Source of the DNA: Lates calcarifer
Taxonomy: Eukaryota > Chordata > Actinopteri > Centropomidae
DNA length: 64,000 nucleotides
NCBI RefSeq assembly: GCF_001640805.2
Contig: NC_066848.1
Span: 24,205,512-24,269,511, forward strand
Direction: 5' to 3'
The position numbers and the translations under genes were made by a program. Position 1 is the first letter of the stretch, and the number at the start of each line of letters is the position of its first letter. Below are positions 32,871 through 44,717 of the stretch, one piece after another. The notes beneath the pieces were generated by a model that was not told the origin of the DNA, ran no database searches, and worked only from the letters and a program-made list of their open reading frames with translations.

Positions 32871-34119
32871 GTGTTTGGCAAAATGTAATGAACAAAAGCC
32901 ACAGAAATAACCACAATCTGATAAGTCTGTTGTAAATGTAACCTACTCCCTCTGTGCCATCCCCCCACCCCCCAAAAAAAAAGTTCTCTCAAAGGCTGTT
33001 ATTAGTTTATCGTGTCCAGCTACGCAACATGTTTTCTCCAATGTTAGCAGTGTACAGCAAACTAATCACAATCCCAGAGGGATATTTCTAACTCAAACAG
33101 ATACAGACATGTAACTTAATATCTGAATGAACAGACTGCTGAACATATATATTAAATGAGATAATTTACAACCAAAATTTTTATAATAATCTGAGCTGGT
33201 GTTAATATTGCTTACCTTTCAGGCATGACCAAATCACATTTGAACAACATGGCGCCCGCAAGAGAAAATATTCCCCAACTGTGGTGTCCTGTGAGGGAAA
33301 AACTACGCAGTCCACTTAATGAAGAGTGTGATAGAGGGCACATCAGTGACATCTAGTGACTTAATCAAAACACAGATCTACATAATCGGCATACATGGGC
33401 TTCTGAGCTATTAACCTTGGGTGTAGTACTTTAACAGGCTAGTTTTGTGCTGAACTGAACAGCTTTGAGCTGGCAACAGAATGAATGTACTACTGAAGTG
33501 AAGACAGTCAGAGTCAGTGCTGAATGCTGGGTTGTATGAATGGCATTCAGTACTAATGTACTGTGTGAACAGTAATGCAAATGTCTAGAGTTTTTGAATT
33601 GAACACGATGAATATGATTTGAATGTGTTTTGATTTGTGACTTTTACACCAAATAATACCAATGCCAAAGTCACTGATATCAATACCTTCTTGTAAAGGA
33701 TAGCCAGGTGTCATAACTGGGGTGACTATGGGGTGAATGCATTATTATTAGGCAACTTCTAAATATGATACTGTATTAACACTATGCATTTGCTTTTACT
33801 ATTGTATGTACTTAATAACATGAATGTTAAAACAAAAAGACTCCAAAAACAGTGTAAGAAATCTAATGGGAAACAGGCAATCCAACTACCCCTAGTGTGC
33901 AAACAACTATGTTAAGTATAGTAAATTAAAATTGACATACAAAGTCAGTCTGTGAATGGTGACAGTTGTTCTTGTAGCTCCACTTTATTATTTAGGCTCA
34001 TAAGACTTTTATATGTACAACTGTCCAACGCAGCGCATTAGGTACCACTGGTTATATGGTTGTCTATGTAACCATGTGTTGCTGTCTGTTTCAGACACAT
34101 GAAGAGTGATGAGAGTGAG
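32871..34119. other. AT-rich non-coding stretch, nothing recognised
   Basis: C-run/A-run at 32961-32981. No gene or repeat family recognised. Confidence 0.5.
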
Positions 34120-34340
34120 ACAGTTTAACCATGCATCTGGGTTTTCTTCATGATGTGGCCCAGCTGAGTCCAGACTGGATTATAGCTGGCTCGGCCTCCA
34201 TGTGGACTCTTCCTGACCGCAGAACAGCACCGGCAGACGGGCTGAAGACTAACACAGCAGACAAACACATCCTTCAGCCAAAACCAGCGGGGTTTGGACT
34301 CCTGCTTCCTCTAGAGAATGAGGAAAAATAGGCTCTCCTG
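34120..34340. promoter_or_regulatory. Candidate non-coding element
   Basis: A unique block with more GC than its neighbours: CATGATGTGGCCCAGCTGAG (near 34149; CAGCTG E-box) and GACCGCAGAACAGCACCGGC. A 66-codon frame covers it without recognisable features. Weak support. Confidence 0.2.
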
Positions 34341-34390
34341 GTGCTTTGCTGTGAGGTCAACAGGCTCACCCAGCCATGTCGTTACAAAGT

Positions 34391-34422
34391 ACACACACAC
34401 ACACACTCACACACACACACAT
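34391..34422. repeat. (CA)n microsatellite, interrupted
   Basis: CA run of about 32 bases with one CTC interruption. Confidence 0.95.
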
Positions 34423-35120
34423 AAGCACACACTCTGCAAAAATGATTAGGCTTGACAAATGTTTTTATCTACGATCCTGCTACGCAAGGCTTATTTCAAG
34501 ACATGTTCAATAAAATGACCTCAGTGTCCTGCCAGATATGTTTCTGCCCTGGTTCCAGAAGTTGCACTTGTTTCAATAGAGGAGTACATTGTTTCAGGCG
34601 ATTTGTGCAGTGAAATTATTTGTGAATAACCTAACAAATTGTCAGATATTTTTATTGTTCTTATTTTTCCTCTAAAATGCATCCCCTGTGAAATTAAATG
34701 ATCCTTTGACTATTGTGTTTGGTCATCCTATTTCTTTAATTTATTGTTTTTGGTTCTCTGAATAGGCCACCAAACAACATCCAATATTAAGATTTAGCCC
34801 AGCAGTGAAATATCGCTGCGGTTTGTAGATGAGTCAAAACACAAAACTTTGCTCAGCAGTTTTTTGCAGTGCACTGATGTGTAGTTGACACAGTGTTTCC
34901 CCTAATTCTTCCAAACGTCATTAAGCTCTCCTCACTGGTTCCTTAAATCAAAAAGATTACATAATGACTGAGAGAGGCTACAACCTCCGAGCCAGGATAT
35001 GCTCATACACACTCCGGTGTCTGTTTATTATTTATTAACACCTAGCAAAGACTAATGCAGTCTAATACAACAGTCCTGCAGTAACCCATGATGGTTTCTA
35101 TGTTCTGTTTTTGTTGAAAC
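34423..35120. other. AT-rich non-coding stretch, nothing recognised
   Basis: No gene or repeat family seen. Confidence 0.5.
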
Positions 35121-35190
35121 TGCGTTAAAGAGGTGTTGCTTTAACTGCATGATCATTTTGCGAGCTGCAATTTGTGGTGCCATCGAACTG
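35121..35190 (+). mobile_element. Solo arm of a palindromic MITE
   Basis: About 70 bases (GTTAAAGAGGTGTTGCTTTA, CTGCATGATCATTTTG, then a CTGCAATTTGT piece) match the left arm of the palindromic element at 49072-49261 and the inverse of its right arm. Only one arm is present, so this copy is a fragment. Confidence 0.65.
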
Positions 35191-36370
35191 CCCTCCGCCC
35201 CATTGATGTCCCCATCCTGTTTTCATCATTTACGGTAGTATATCTGCACATTCCTAGTGGATTTTTAAAATATGTATATATTTACATGTTTGTTTATTTC
35301 CTACATAATATAGCTGAACAGCAGCCTGGGGTAAGTTACTAAAATGCTACAGAAAATAACAAAGGCAATGCTACATGCATATGAGGTGCAAATCACAATA
35401 CATCCTTCTCAACAGAGAAAACTCCCCAGAGGCAAATCATGTGTGTGTGTTGAATGCAAGACTTCTGATCACATTTTATGATGGCAAGACTTGTAACTCA
35501 CTACACCACTGAATCAGTGCATAGTTTGTATAAGATTTGCTGTTGAGACATCTAATTTACATAAGTAAATGTGATTTTAGTCATAAGAATGTATTTTACA
35601 ATGCAAAGTACATAACAGCACTGATATATTGTGTTCTGTGAGCATTTCTGCTTGTGTTAAAATATGCTAAGTCTTACTGAATTAGAAGCTACTGACTGTA
35701 AAGATGTGTGTCACTGGAACAGTCAATTCATTAATGCAGTACAGTTGTCATTTTGTGTTATTAGAAGCACAGCACTTAATTAATGTATGCAAATAAGTGC
35801 AAGATCACACCTTGCCAAAGTATGAGACAGTGTACTTGTGTGTTGCATATGTGTCTGTGTGCGTTAATTAGTGTCTGAGTCCACTGTCTTCTTAACTGTG
35901 AACTGGAGATACATGAGCTGGTTCATGGTGGAATGTGCATTTATGCACAAATTGCTAAAACTATCCCTGATTTTCAGACCAAGTTTTTTTTTTTTTTTTT
36001 AAATAATCCACCACCACCTTTATTTTGTGCATCTGCATCACCATAAACAAACACATGTACATGATCCAAGCTCTCAGGGTGACACAACAGGGAGACAAGG
36101 TATGAAGCTGGTAGGACATTATGGGGGAATCTAAAAAGCTAATTTTCCCTGTGGCCTTGTTGCACCTCTGCCCTTCATATACACCCATTTCCATAAAGTG
36201 CTTCCCCTGGGGAACCAACAATAATAAACAGTTATTAGTAAATGCATTATGCCAGCACGTCCCTTTTGCCCTCTTGCCTCTCCTCAATACTCAACCTACA
36301 AACACTCCCAGCACCACAACAGCACCCAACTGGACCTGACACAGAGGGATGCATTTCTGTATGAGTGTGC
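35191..36370. other. AT-rich non-coding stretch
   Basis: T-run at 35983-36000; otherwise nothing recognised. The minus-strand 108-codon frame at 35961-36287 is driven partly by the poly-T and shows no domain. Confidence 0.5.
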
Positions 36371-36411
36371 ATGTGTGTGTGTGTGTGTGTGGTGTGTGTG
36401 TGTGTGTGTGT
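36371..36411. repeat. (GT)n microsatellite, interrupted
   Basis: About 40 bases of GT with one GG interruption. Confidence 0.95.
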
Positions 36412-37515
36412 TTCTGACCCATCTTACCATAGAGTACTGAATTCGTAAGGGAATTGGGCTAATGTTCATAATAGTGCCAGCCATTACAGCAAAAAGCTTT
36501 GGATGTTGTACACCTGCCAAACTCATAACTGTTGTGATTTCATCTGATTGCTTGGTGCTTTTAAGTATGAAATCCCTTCATATTGCCTTTTTTATTTATC
36601 CAGTTTCCATTAAAGTGGCCTAAATTACTCTGAATTAAAATTCAGATAATATTATCACTGGTGTTTAGTGATTCAGCCTCTTCAATTAACGATCTGAGAC
36701 TGGTTGCTTCTGTAATTGGGGATGATACTGCACCTAGGTCTGTAAACAGCCATATTGTGCCTAAAATACAGATCTATTAGAACGTATATTCATTCTTGAT
36801 GAGCTAGCTAAGCTAGGCTAGGGTCTGAGTTTGTTGTATATAAAGAGAGCTTGTAACACATGTTTACGAGGCTAAATGGGTAACAACAGATGCAGATTTT
36901 TGTTTGTTCTTGTCATTATCAGTAGGACATGCACACAGACAAATTCATGCACATGCAAACAGCATCTCATCCCATAAGGAGACACACAAGCCCCCTTTCA
37001 TAAACAGATGATCCTGAGCAGCTGAACTCACCCTCCATGTATATATAAAGATGGGCAGGGGTTGGGGTTGGGCTGGGCGTGGGGGGGACAAAGGGCATAC
37101 ATTTGCAAGGTCTGTCTAGTGTGGGCGCCCCAAACAAAGGTCCTTAACTGCATGGACTTATTTACATCTCTATTCAGCTGGGGGCACATAAGGAGGCTGG
37201 GGGTTGGGGCACATTGTCTGCTTACCTGAATGAACCTGTCCTGTTGTGATTGTGCTGTTAAAGTTTGGTCATCAGGGCAGCTGCAGGTGCACAAGACTCA
37301 GCAATCTGGTGTGTCTGACCATCTGTGGATGTGTGTATTTGTACTGTCCTGGCAGTTTTGTGTAGAAGTGCTGCATTCATAAACGTTTGCTATATTTGCA
37401 AGGATTATCATGGGCTTGCAATACAAGTTCTAATCTTATCTGAGCGCCCTTTGTTTCCTAATTAAAACATTTTTTGACCAAAAGCATAGTCACTAAAATA
37501 ATTTTCATGGCTTGT
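36412..37515. other. Non-coding stretch, nothing recognised
   Basis: G-run near 37080-37087; otherwise no gene or repeat family recognised. Confidence 0.5.
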
Positions 37516-37870
37516 TTTTTGCTCTGATATGCTTTGAGACCTTATATAGACAGGTGTGTGCCTTTCAAAATCTTACAATCAATTGAATTTACCACAGGTG
37601 GACTTAGACCAAGGTGCAGAAACATCTCAAAGATGATCAAGAGAGATGGGAAGAACCTAAGCTAAATTCAAGTGTCATAGTAAAGGGTCTGAATATTTAT
37701 GTCAATGTGATATTTCAGATTTTCCTCTCATAAATTTGCAAACATTTCTAAAATTCTGTTGTTTCTTTGTCATTATGGGGTATTGAGTGAAGACTGATGA
37801 GGAAAAAGCACGAAGCTGCAACAAAATGTGAAAAAAGTGAAGGTGTCTGAATATTTTCTGAATGCACTGT
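37516..37870 (+). mobile_element. 3' end of a Tc1-like DNA transposon
   Basis: The order is GAGACCTTATATAGACAGGT (37535-37554), TTACCACAGGTGGACTTAGA, AACATCTCAAAGATGATCAA, GTGTCATAGTAAAGGGTCTG, GTCATTATGGGGTATTGAGT, TGATGAGGAAAAAGCACGAA and GTGTCTGAATATTTTCTGAA TGCACTGT. From memory this is the 3' non-coding part and terminal inverted repeat of a salmonid/percomorph Tc1-like transposon. The transposase gene and left end are missing, so it is a truncated copy, moderately diverged. Confidence 0.85.
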
Positions 37871-39303
37871 TCATGTGACCTACAGCTAAACCCTGAACTT
37901 TTAAATCTAATATTCTTTTTCTGGTAAATCCACACCAGTGAAGTTATACTGCACTAGCCAGCAGGTTCTTGATTATCTCCTGGAATGGGCTTGATGCAGG
38001 GAAGGAAAAAAGATTAAAACTGGTGATTATAAACCTGGACACATTTTAGTGTTTATTCTGCTTAACAAGCATAACCAACCTGTGACCTGGGAGAATTTTA
38101 TGAAAAGCTGGGAACATTTCAGTTCATCCTCAAATATGCATGCTCATCGGGAACAGCAACTGATCAGCATGTTCATAGGTGAGTGCACTCCTCTGAGAAG
38201 TGATCTAACTCTAACCCTAACCCAGCTGTCAAAGATTCTTAGTGTAGCTACACTTGTCCCTGGGACACACATATACTTTTGTGCCAGCTTGGCGATGACT
38301 TGGTACCCTTGTGCCTAAAACTTCCACAAATCCAAACACAGGTCATCAGTCAGTGATAGAGGTGGTACGTCTTGGCGTTGTCTCTGACCTCCTTTTCATC
38401 TGTGGAAGTAGCTGACACCATGTGAGCTCTGGTGCTCTTTATCGGCTGCACAAGGTGGTCAACAAGAGCAGATTTCCTCTTTATTTTAGTGTGTGTGCTG
38501 TGGAAGGATTGTTCCCATTCTCAGTAGTGTCGAGCCATTTAGCGACATTCTGCTCAGTGCATCCTTCCTCGTCAGTGGTGCTTTCTTTCTAGAATTATTC
38601 CCCATTTCCAAGTCTGCATCCTTTTTTAAGAAAATGAACGGTGGGGCACCTTTTACAATATTATTTTAAGATCATGTTCACATCAAGACAACAATTTCTA
38701 TTAATAATTTTTTTTAAGCATTACTTTTTACATAGGGAGTGGATATTTATGAAGGATGGCATCTCTAGCAGCACATGAACACAATACTTAAACTAAGAAT
38801 TTAGATGACCTGCTACTCTTTACAAGATGTAATTATCTTCAGAGCAACAATCATTGATACCATTTTGGGATATGTGTCCTGCATTTCTTATGGCAATAAA
38901 AAGAGGAGAGATTAAAACCTTGGGTCTAAGGCTGATGTACAGGTAGATTTGTCTCCTCTGTAGAGTCATATCTATTTGATAGGTCAGCATGGATTGTACT
39001 TTCTCAGCAGATTGAAATGCATTTTCCGCCTTTGTATCTGTCTCTGCATACAACGCTGCCATGGCTTTTTCAGTGAAATATTCTTGACTTGGTATGTCAT
39101 ATTTTGGTTTGCAGCATTTATCAAAAACCTTAATTTTTGACTACACTGTACAGGTGAAGGTACTTGCAAAAACCCATAGACAGACTTTTTAATACTGGTA
39201 GCCCTTGGGGATGTAAAAGGTAGCTTCTCCTTAAGTGTTCTATTAATTGTATGCTAACTACTAGTTGTGGTAACATCACGCTCATTAATTCAATAGATTA
39301 CGT
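37871..39303. other. Non-coding stretch, nothing recognised
   Basis: Unique DNA with frames below 90 codons. No repeat family recognised. Confidence 0.5.
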
Positions 39304-39372
39304 TAGTACAGGCATTCATGGCTCCAACAGAATGGATCCCAGTGACTTTAGTAATCCATCTAATGCAACCAG
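39304..39372 (+). repeat. Fragment of the percomorph tandem-unit repeat
   Basis: TAGTACAGGCATTCATGGCT, AATGGATCCCAGTGACTTTA and GTAATCCATCTAATGCAACC resemble the unit phrase 'GTACAGACATTCAT...GATGAATCCTAATGACTTTGGTGATCC' of the repeat at 46255-46905. Short and diverged. Confidence 0.4.
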
Positions 39373-39579
39373 TTACTTTTGCTGATGAATGCCATTTCTG
39401 TCTATCTAATCTATTATAAAAATAACTACATGGCTTATCTACTCTTGATATGTGGTGACTACACCATAAGCCTGTAAATAAAGAGAATGAACACCAAGTA
39501 AAAACAGTCAAGCATTCAGTTACTCATGTGAGTCAGTGATGTTCTATTCTTTTGACATTAGATGGACTGAATTAAAGAT

Positions 39580-39740
39580 ATCAATGAGAAAGAATGACAA
39601 AGAGAAAGAACAAAATAGATCTTATAAAGAAGGTAAAACAAATGAGGGAGAGAGAAATGTGGTGAAAGAGTGATGAACAGACAGCATACGTGAATGAATG
39701 AAAGTCAGGGAGGAAGAGAAGGAGAGATAGAGCTGGAGCG
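39580..39740. repeat. Purine-rich GA tract (imperfect)
   Basis: Imperfect GAGA/GAAA sequence on the plus strand before a unique block. No gene. Confidence 0.6.
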
Positions 39741-39870
39741 GTCCAATTTGTACATGGCTGCTAAGTAAGGAGTGCAGGCTAATTACTGGCTGAGCAGGGC
39801 AGGCACAGGCTGTTCATGTCAAAAAGGACACAGCCACTTATTAGGCATCAAAGTGCATTCATATCACAGC
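39740..39870. promoter_or_regulatory. Candidate conserved non-coding element
   Basis: Unique block: CCAATTTGTACATGGCTGCT, CAGGCTAATTACTGGCTGAG (homeodomain TAATTA), GTTCATGTCAAAAAGGACAC and CACTTATTAGGCATCAAAGT. Low simple-repeat content between two purine-rich stretches. Enhancer role inferred. Confidence 0.27.
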
Positions 39871-40287
39871 ACAAAGGAGATGGGGGTCGAGGGGGCACGA
39901 GAGAGGGGTAGAGCATATGTAAATGGGGGAGGGGGTGGGGTTTAGCTAATGAGTGTTATTGAGAGATGCAATATGGGACCCTCTTGTCAGGCCAGTCGCT
40001 GTTTTAGGGCAGAGGAGCAGCAGCGGCAAATACATGTAGGCTTCTTTAACTGTGTTCAAAGATATTGCAGAGGAGAAGATGGAGAAGGTGGAGACACATT
40101 TGGTGGAAGTGAAAGAAAGAAAAAGTGTGGAAAGACGAGAGTTTTTTTAGGTGCTGAGATGTGAAGTCAAGAGAGTCTAATTTCAGAGGTTAGACCTAAT
40201 TAACTAAATACATCATAGAAAGGTCTTAAATTTTCAAGCAACCATATTGCTTAAAATTTGGTTAATCTGCAATCTGTCATGTGTGTA
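39871..40287. other. Non-coding stretch, G-rich left part
   Basis: G-rich segments at 39881-39940, then a 71-codon frame of no recognisable kind. Nothing else seen. Confidence 0.45.
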
Positions 40288-40332
40288 AGATAAGATAGAC
40301 TTTATTTATCCCCCTTGTGGGAAATTGAATAA
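40288..40332 (+). mobile_element. Teleost retroposon tail fragment
   Basis: GATAAGATAGACTTTATTTA followed by TCCCCCTTGTGGGAAATTGA. The phrase 'TAGACTTTATTnATCCCC...GGGGAAATT' is, from memory, the hallmark tail of a widespread fish retroposon. Only the tail is present. Confidence 0.6.
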
Positions 40333-42129
40333 TTTAATAAGTAGTCAGTAAGTATGATGCACAAAAAATTACAACTGTGAAAACCTGATTTATGTATGAA
40401 TAAACAGATAGATTGTGACTAACATCTGCATGTCCCTGTGTTAGTGCACCTATTAGCTTTGTGACATGGTTCATCTGCTACAGAGTTAGCTGAACAGAGA
40501 CTCTTCAGCAAAGGTGAAGGCACTCAACTAGCTGCCATGAAGCCCATCGGTGAGAAGCAACCATTGTTGACCACAACTGGGACTAGAAAATCAGCACAAA
40601 GTTGCAAACTGTTATTCAGCAGCAGCAGCTTCTATAGTCAGCAGCAATGGGAAACCTGAAGATGTTCACGAGCTGACTCTAGCTAGCAACTAAAACACTA
40701 TGCCACAGTAAGATTCGGAACTTTATCCTTGCATTTACACTCCAGTTAGCTAGCTTAACATTCAGCCAAATAAAATGTCTTCACTGGGAAGAATCCTCAC
40801 ACAGCTGTATCCAGAGAACCAAATCATTTCCGCAAATTCCATACTGTCCTTATAATACTAGTCCTGTTCAAAATGGGCCAAAGAGAAAAGGAGTGTGAGG
40901 TTTTGGGACCCACATCCGGTGGCAGTGCTGTGGGGAAGAGGATCATAAACTGCTGCCTCCATCCCAGCATCCTGGGTTCGAAGTATATGAACCAGGGAAC
41001 CAGAGGAACCAATAAATCCTGGAGTTCAACCCTTAGCTGCTCACACCCAGTCTGGGCTGGCACTGGATAAAAGAAACCCTGGGCCTAACCACACACACAT
41101 AACTATAGCTTACCCCCTACCAGCCCCCTGCCTGGACCATGGCAAGCAGCCCAGTGCCTATGGAGCGTTTATTAGAGAGGAGACTGAGCACCATGTGCTG
41201 TGGCCCAGGATGGAGGAATGTGTCTGGCCAACAGCAGATTACAGTGTGGAGGTAACTGCAAGGAAGATCCTCCTTTGTGTTGCTTTTGTACAAATGCTTT
41301 TTATATACAAATGCTTTTATAATAGAGCCAAAACTGCATGTGTTGGTGTGTGCATAATGGATCACATGGTTAAGGAAACAAAATTTTTAATGTATGTTAA
41401 TATGTCTATAAGTCTATATTTTTGTAGCATGAATACCAACCATACAATATGTATGCTTGTGTGTGTGTGTGTTTGACACAATAAAACTGACAGATTAGAG
41501 AGGTAAAATGTCAGTGCATGTGCACATGTATGACTGTGATTCTTCTTGTATGTGCCTGTTAAATATAGAAATGTGTGCTTGTGTTAATTGGCGTAATGTA
41601 TATGTGTACAATAAGGATGTAATGTAAAGTACTACAATCTGCATTTTCGATCTGTTGTTACACAACATATCTGCATTCAGATTTATCCACACCAGACATT
41701 GCTAAGATTTACTTACTGAAAAACAAGTCTGAGTCTGATGATTATAAGCAGAGATCTAAAGTTCTAGCAAGAACCTTTTCTAGATGTACAGATTTACCAC
41801 AGCTCATAGTAGCAATGTGTTTATGTTTGTGTGTTCTGCAAAAAAAAAAAAAAAATAGTAGCAGTTGGTTGAAACAAAACAAAGAGATATAGGAAAATAG
41901 GGGGAAAAAACAAATCTTAATATCACCCTGAAACACCTCAGAATTTCTCCCCGATCAACAAATGAACTGTTTTGATGAACATACTATAACACACAAACCT
42001 ACATTTATCCCAATTACAATACAACAAGCAATATATATACCTGCTAAATTAGCATCCTGGCACTCTCATTTTTGCCATTCGGAACATTCAGGCATCAGGG
42101 TCAAAGTCGTATTAGTAAAAGGTGAGACC
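40333..42129. other. AT-rich non-coding stretch
   Basis: Includes a short GT run (41457-41474) and an A15-type run at 41840-41855. The segment 40860-41100 is unique and GC-richer. It contains GGGTTCGAAG at 40974, which superficially resembles a polymerase III B-box, but I cannot find an A-box or tRNA fold. No gene seen. Confidence 0.45.
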
Positions 42130-42330
42130 AAACAAATGAGATTATAGCTGAATTAGCTAATTATCATCATTTCCATTCCCTAACAGCCGGTAATATCTAT
42201 GGCATAATGGTGCTTGTCAGGTTTATTGTTGTGTTTGTCTGGGAGGCTTATGCCCTTTGGTCTCACCTGCTGAAACACATCGCCCATCCATTAGAATGCA
42301 TTATGGAAATGAAATCTTTGTTGTTGCATT
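42130..42330. promoter_or_regulatory. Candidate enhancer with homeodomain, SOX, FOX and E-box motifs
   Basis: Unique sequence with GCTGAATTAGCTAATTATCA (paired TAAT cores, near 42148-42167), GGTAATATCTATGGCATAAT, CAGGTTTATTGTTGTGTTTG (SOX ATTGTT and forkhead TGTTTG, near 42219), the E-box CACCTG near 42266, CCATCCATTAGAATGCATTA and finally TTTGTTGTTGC. It ends at a T/A run. The motif density resembles that of 11150-11430. Function inferred. Confidence 0.35.
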
Positions 42331-42834
42331 TTTTTTTAATATAAGCCTGCAATATAAGCCTTGATATGACAAGTTGTTTTCGGGAGCAGAGAAAGAGTAG
42401 GGATAGAGGAAGATGAGAAGAGGGAGGTATAGAGAAAGGCGAAAAAAAGTATTCACGTCTTTATTCAAGGTTAGAGCAGGCTGGAATTTGTGAAGGAGTA
42501 CCTATTACAGACAGACCTTTCAGAGGAAAATTGGACCTGTCTACCTTTTAAGGACGACATGCTAATTCATGTCAAAAAGGCTTTTAGTCAGGAGGACAGG
42601 ACCAGAAGAAAGGCTGTTGTGTTACATTCATATGGGCTGATGTGCGCTCACATCGAGGATATTGCAGGCAAAATATTGATATCACGATTTGCCTTACAAG
42701 ACTAAGGAAAAAGAACATTTTACATGTGAAAGGATAATCCCACTTCTTTATGTGAAGTGGAATATATTGTATTTTCATTGCATTTAAATTTCATTTTATT
42801 TTGCTTCTCATTCAAAAACACTGTATATAAAATT
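42331..42834. other. Non-coding stretch, nothing recognised
   Basis: AT-rich DNA. The 71-codon plus-strand frame at 42490-42705 has no features. Confidence 0.45.
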
Positions 42835-42995
42835 ACAAATTACAAAAAACAAAACAAAACAAACAAACAAAAAACATGTATCTCCAGGGTTGGTGATTTT
42901 TACATTTACTGATTTTAAAAAAAAAAAAACAAACAAAAACAAAATAAAACAATCAAACAAACAAAACATCACAACCACAAAAAAAAAAAAAACCT
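42835..42995. repeat. A-rich (AAAC)n low-complexity tract
   Basis: Three A-rich parts with AAAC/AAAAC units and A12-13 runs, separated by two short unique pieces. It may be the decayed tail of a retroposon, but no body was recognised. It drives phenylalanine-rich minus-strand frames. Confidence 0.8.
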
Positions 42996-44559
42996 GTACC
43001 AGTGTATAAGGTAGGTTTAATTCAAATATGCAGGGCCTCAGCCCACTCAAAATGGAGACAAAGACCAAAAAAAGGAGAGAATCTCTGTTCTCCTGGCTCT
43101 CTCTCTCTGCCCTGCTCATCAAGAGAGCAGGAGTTCTCTTTATTTTGCTGCTCTTTGAGAGGTAATATTAGTGCTCTCCCTCTCATCATCCTACCACAAG
43201 AGTAGTAACAAAGCTTTCTGACCTCCATAAGGCCTGCCTGAGGCAGAGGCCTGCATTCGACTGAACTTTGGTAGCGACGAAGAGCCTACCAAAGGATGTA
43301 AGACCAGGAAAGTGAATGTATGACACAAGGTCAACCAGCTGAGTTTAGCAGCAAAAGGAGCTACAAGGCAGAGTTAGTATCAAGTGGCTAACAACTGCAG
43401 GTTTACTGGGCCTTAAACACAACAACCGTACTGTACAAAGCAGCACGCTAATAAGGCATCTTCTCTTCCCTTCAGTGCACTGTACTGTAACTGGCATAGT
43501 TTATCCTACCTTACCTAGAACAGCATGGCTAAGTATAGGACTGCCAACTATTGTCAGTGTGTTGTATTGATTTGATTCAATGTGTTATCCTGAGTTCTAT
43601 TGTAATGTCTGCTTGTAGTCAGGTTATTGGTTAACGTGAGCATGTTCACACATACAGGACTGAAGACACATTGAATTGTCTTGCAAGTCAACTTGCTAAT
43701 CTCTCCATCTTGGTCATAGTTTGTTTTAAGTTTCTTGAGACAAAGCAGCCATTTAGAATCAGCCATCTTGCCACATCTGTTTTCCCACATACACAGACAC
43801 ACACCCACACACACACATTTCTGACAGCCAGTGACAAATAAACCAGTTACACCTACCAATGCCCAACAAATATTTTATGCAATGTGCAGTCAAAAATGTA
43901 CGAGATCTTTGAGCAAATGGAGCGTGGCGTTTAATATGGTGAGCCCATATTAAAATTTGTAAAGCAGTCTCTGACAGCAGCATAAAGTTAACCTGAAACA
44001 CAAAACGTCATGTGTCCTGTCTAACTTTACAGTATATGTAGAGGAGTATCAGCTTGGAGCTGCTTTAACAGAGAAGCTTTTGAGCACAATTCAAACACAC
44101 TGGAATATACACTGCCATGCTCCAAGTGCTCTGGAGTCATCAAGAGTCTTGAATGCTTTTCATTCTCCAGGATAATCTGATTGGTGAAAGGAGAAGTGGA
44201 GGTTTTGGACCTGCTGGGGCTCTCCGCTCAGTCTGCACAATGTGAGCTGTGAACCTCCTGGGATCCTGTGGCTATAACAGTTCAAAGAGTTGAAGTTCGA
44301 AAAGGATGACAATCTGTCTCAGCTGATAACCTCCTTAACGTACTGACACTGACGGTTCATACACATGCTCCGGTGCTGTCACACACTTGTACATTCACTT
44401 TAACACTTAACACTATTTGCTTATATTTACTTTGTTCTTAATTATTCTTACCCTTTCTTTAGCTCTGCATCTTTCTCACTTTCTCACATTTCATTTCCCT
44501 CCATCTCTGTCTTTCTCTATTTTTCCTCCTTTCTCCTCTCTTAGCCAGCCAGAAAGTGA
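42996..44559. other. Non-coding stretch, nothing recognised
   Basis: Unique, mostly AT-rich. Overlapping short frames on both strands without features. Pyrimidine-rich at 44450-44545. Confidence 0.45.
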
Positions 44560-44650
44560 AGGGTCTTTCATTTTTTCTGACACCCTTGTCCTTCAGCCTA
44601 TTGATTGGCGACCAAGCTGGCCAGTCCCTGTCGGCTGCTAATAGAAAGTG
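44560..44650. promoter_or_regulatory. Candidate conserved non-coding element
   Basis: A compact unique block between a pyrimidine tract and a CA microsatellite: CAGCCTATTGATTGGCGACC (ATTGATTGG is a PBX-type plus inverted CCAAT core, near 44596-44615), AGCTGGCCAGTCCCTGTCGG and CTGCTAATAGAAAGTGAAG. Inference only. Confidence 0.27.
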
Positions 44651-44678
44651 AAGTTCATCAGCCTTTCTCTTCTCCTAA

Positions 44679-44717
44679 CACACACACACACACACACGCA
44701 CACATACACGCACACAC
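44679..44717. repeat. (CA)n microsatellite, interrupted
   Basis: CA run of about 38 bases with CG and TA interruptions. Confidence 0.95.

Noticed and set aside
40974..40983. GGGTTCGAAG resembling a polymerase III B-box
   Set aside because: No A-box at the expected distance and no cloverleaf could be drawn.
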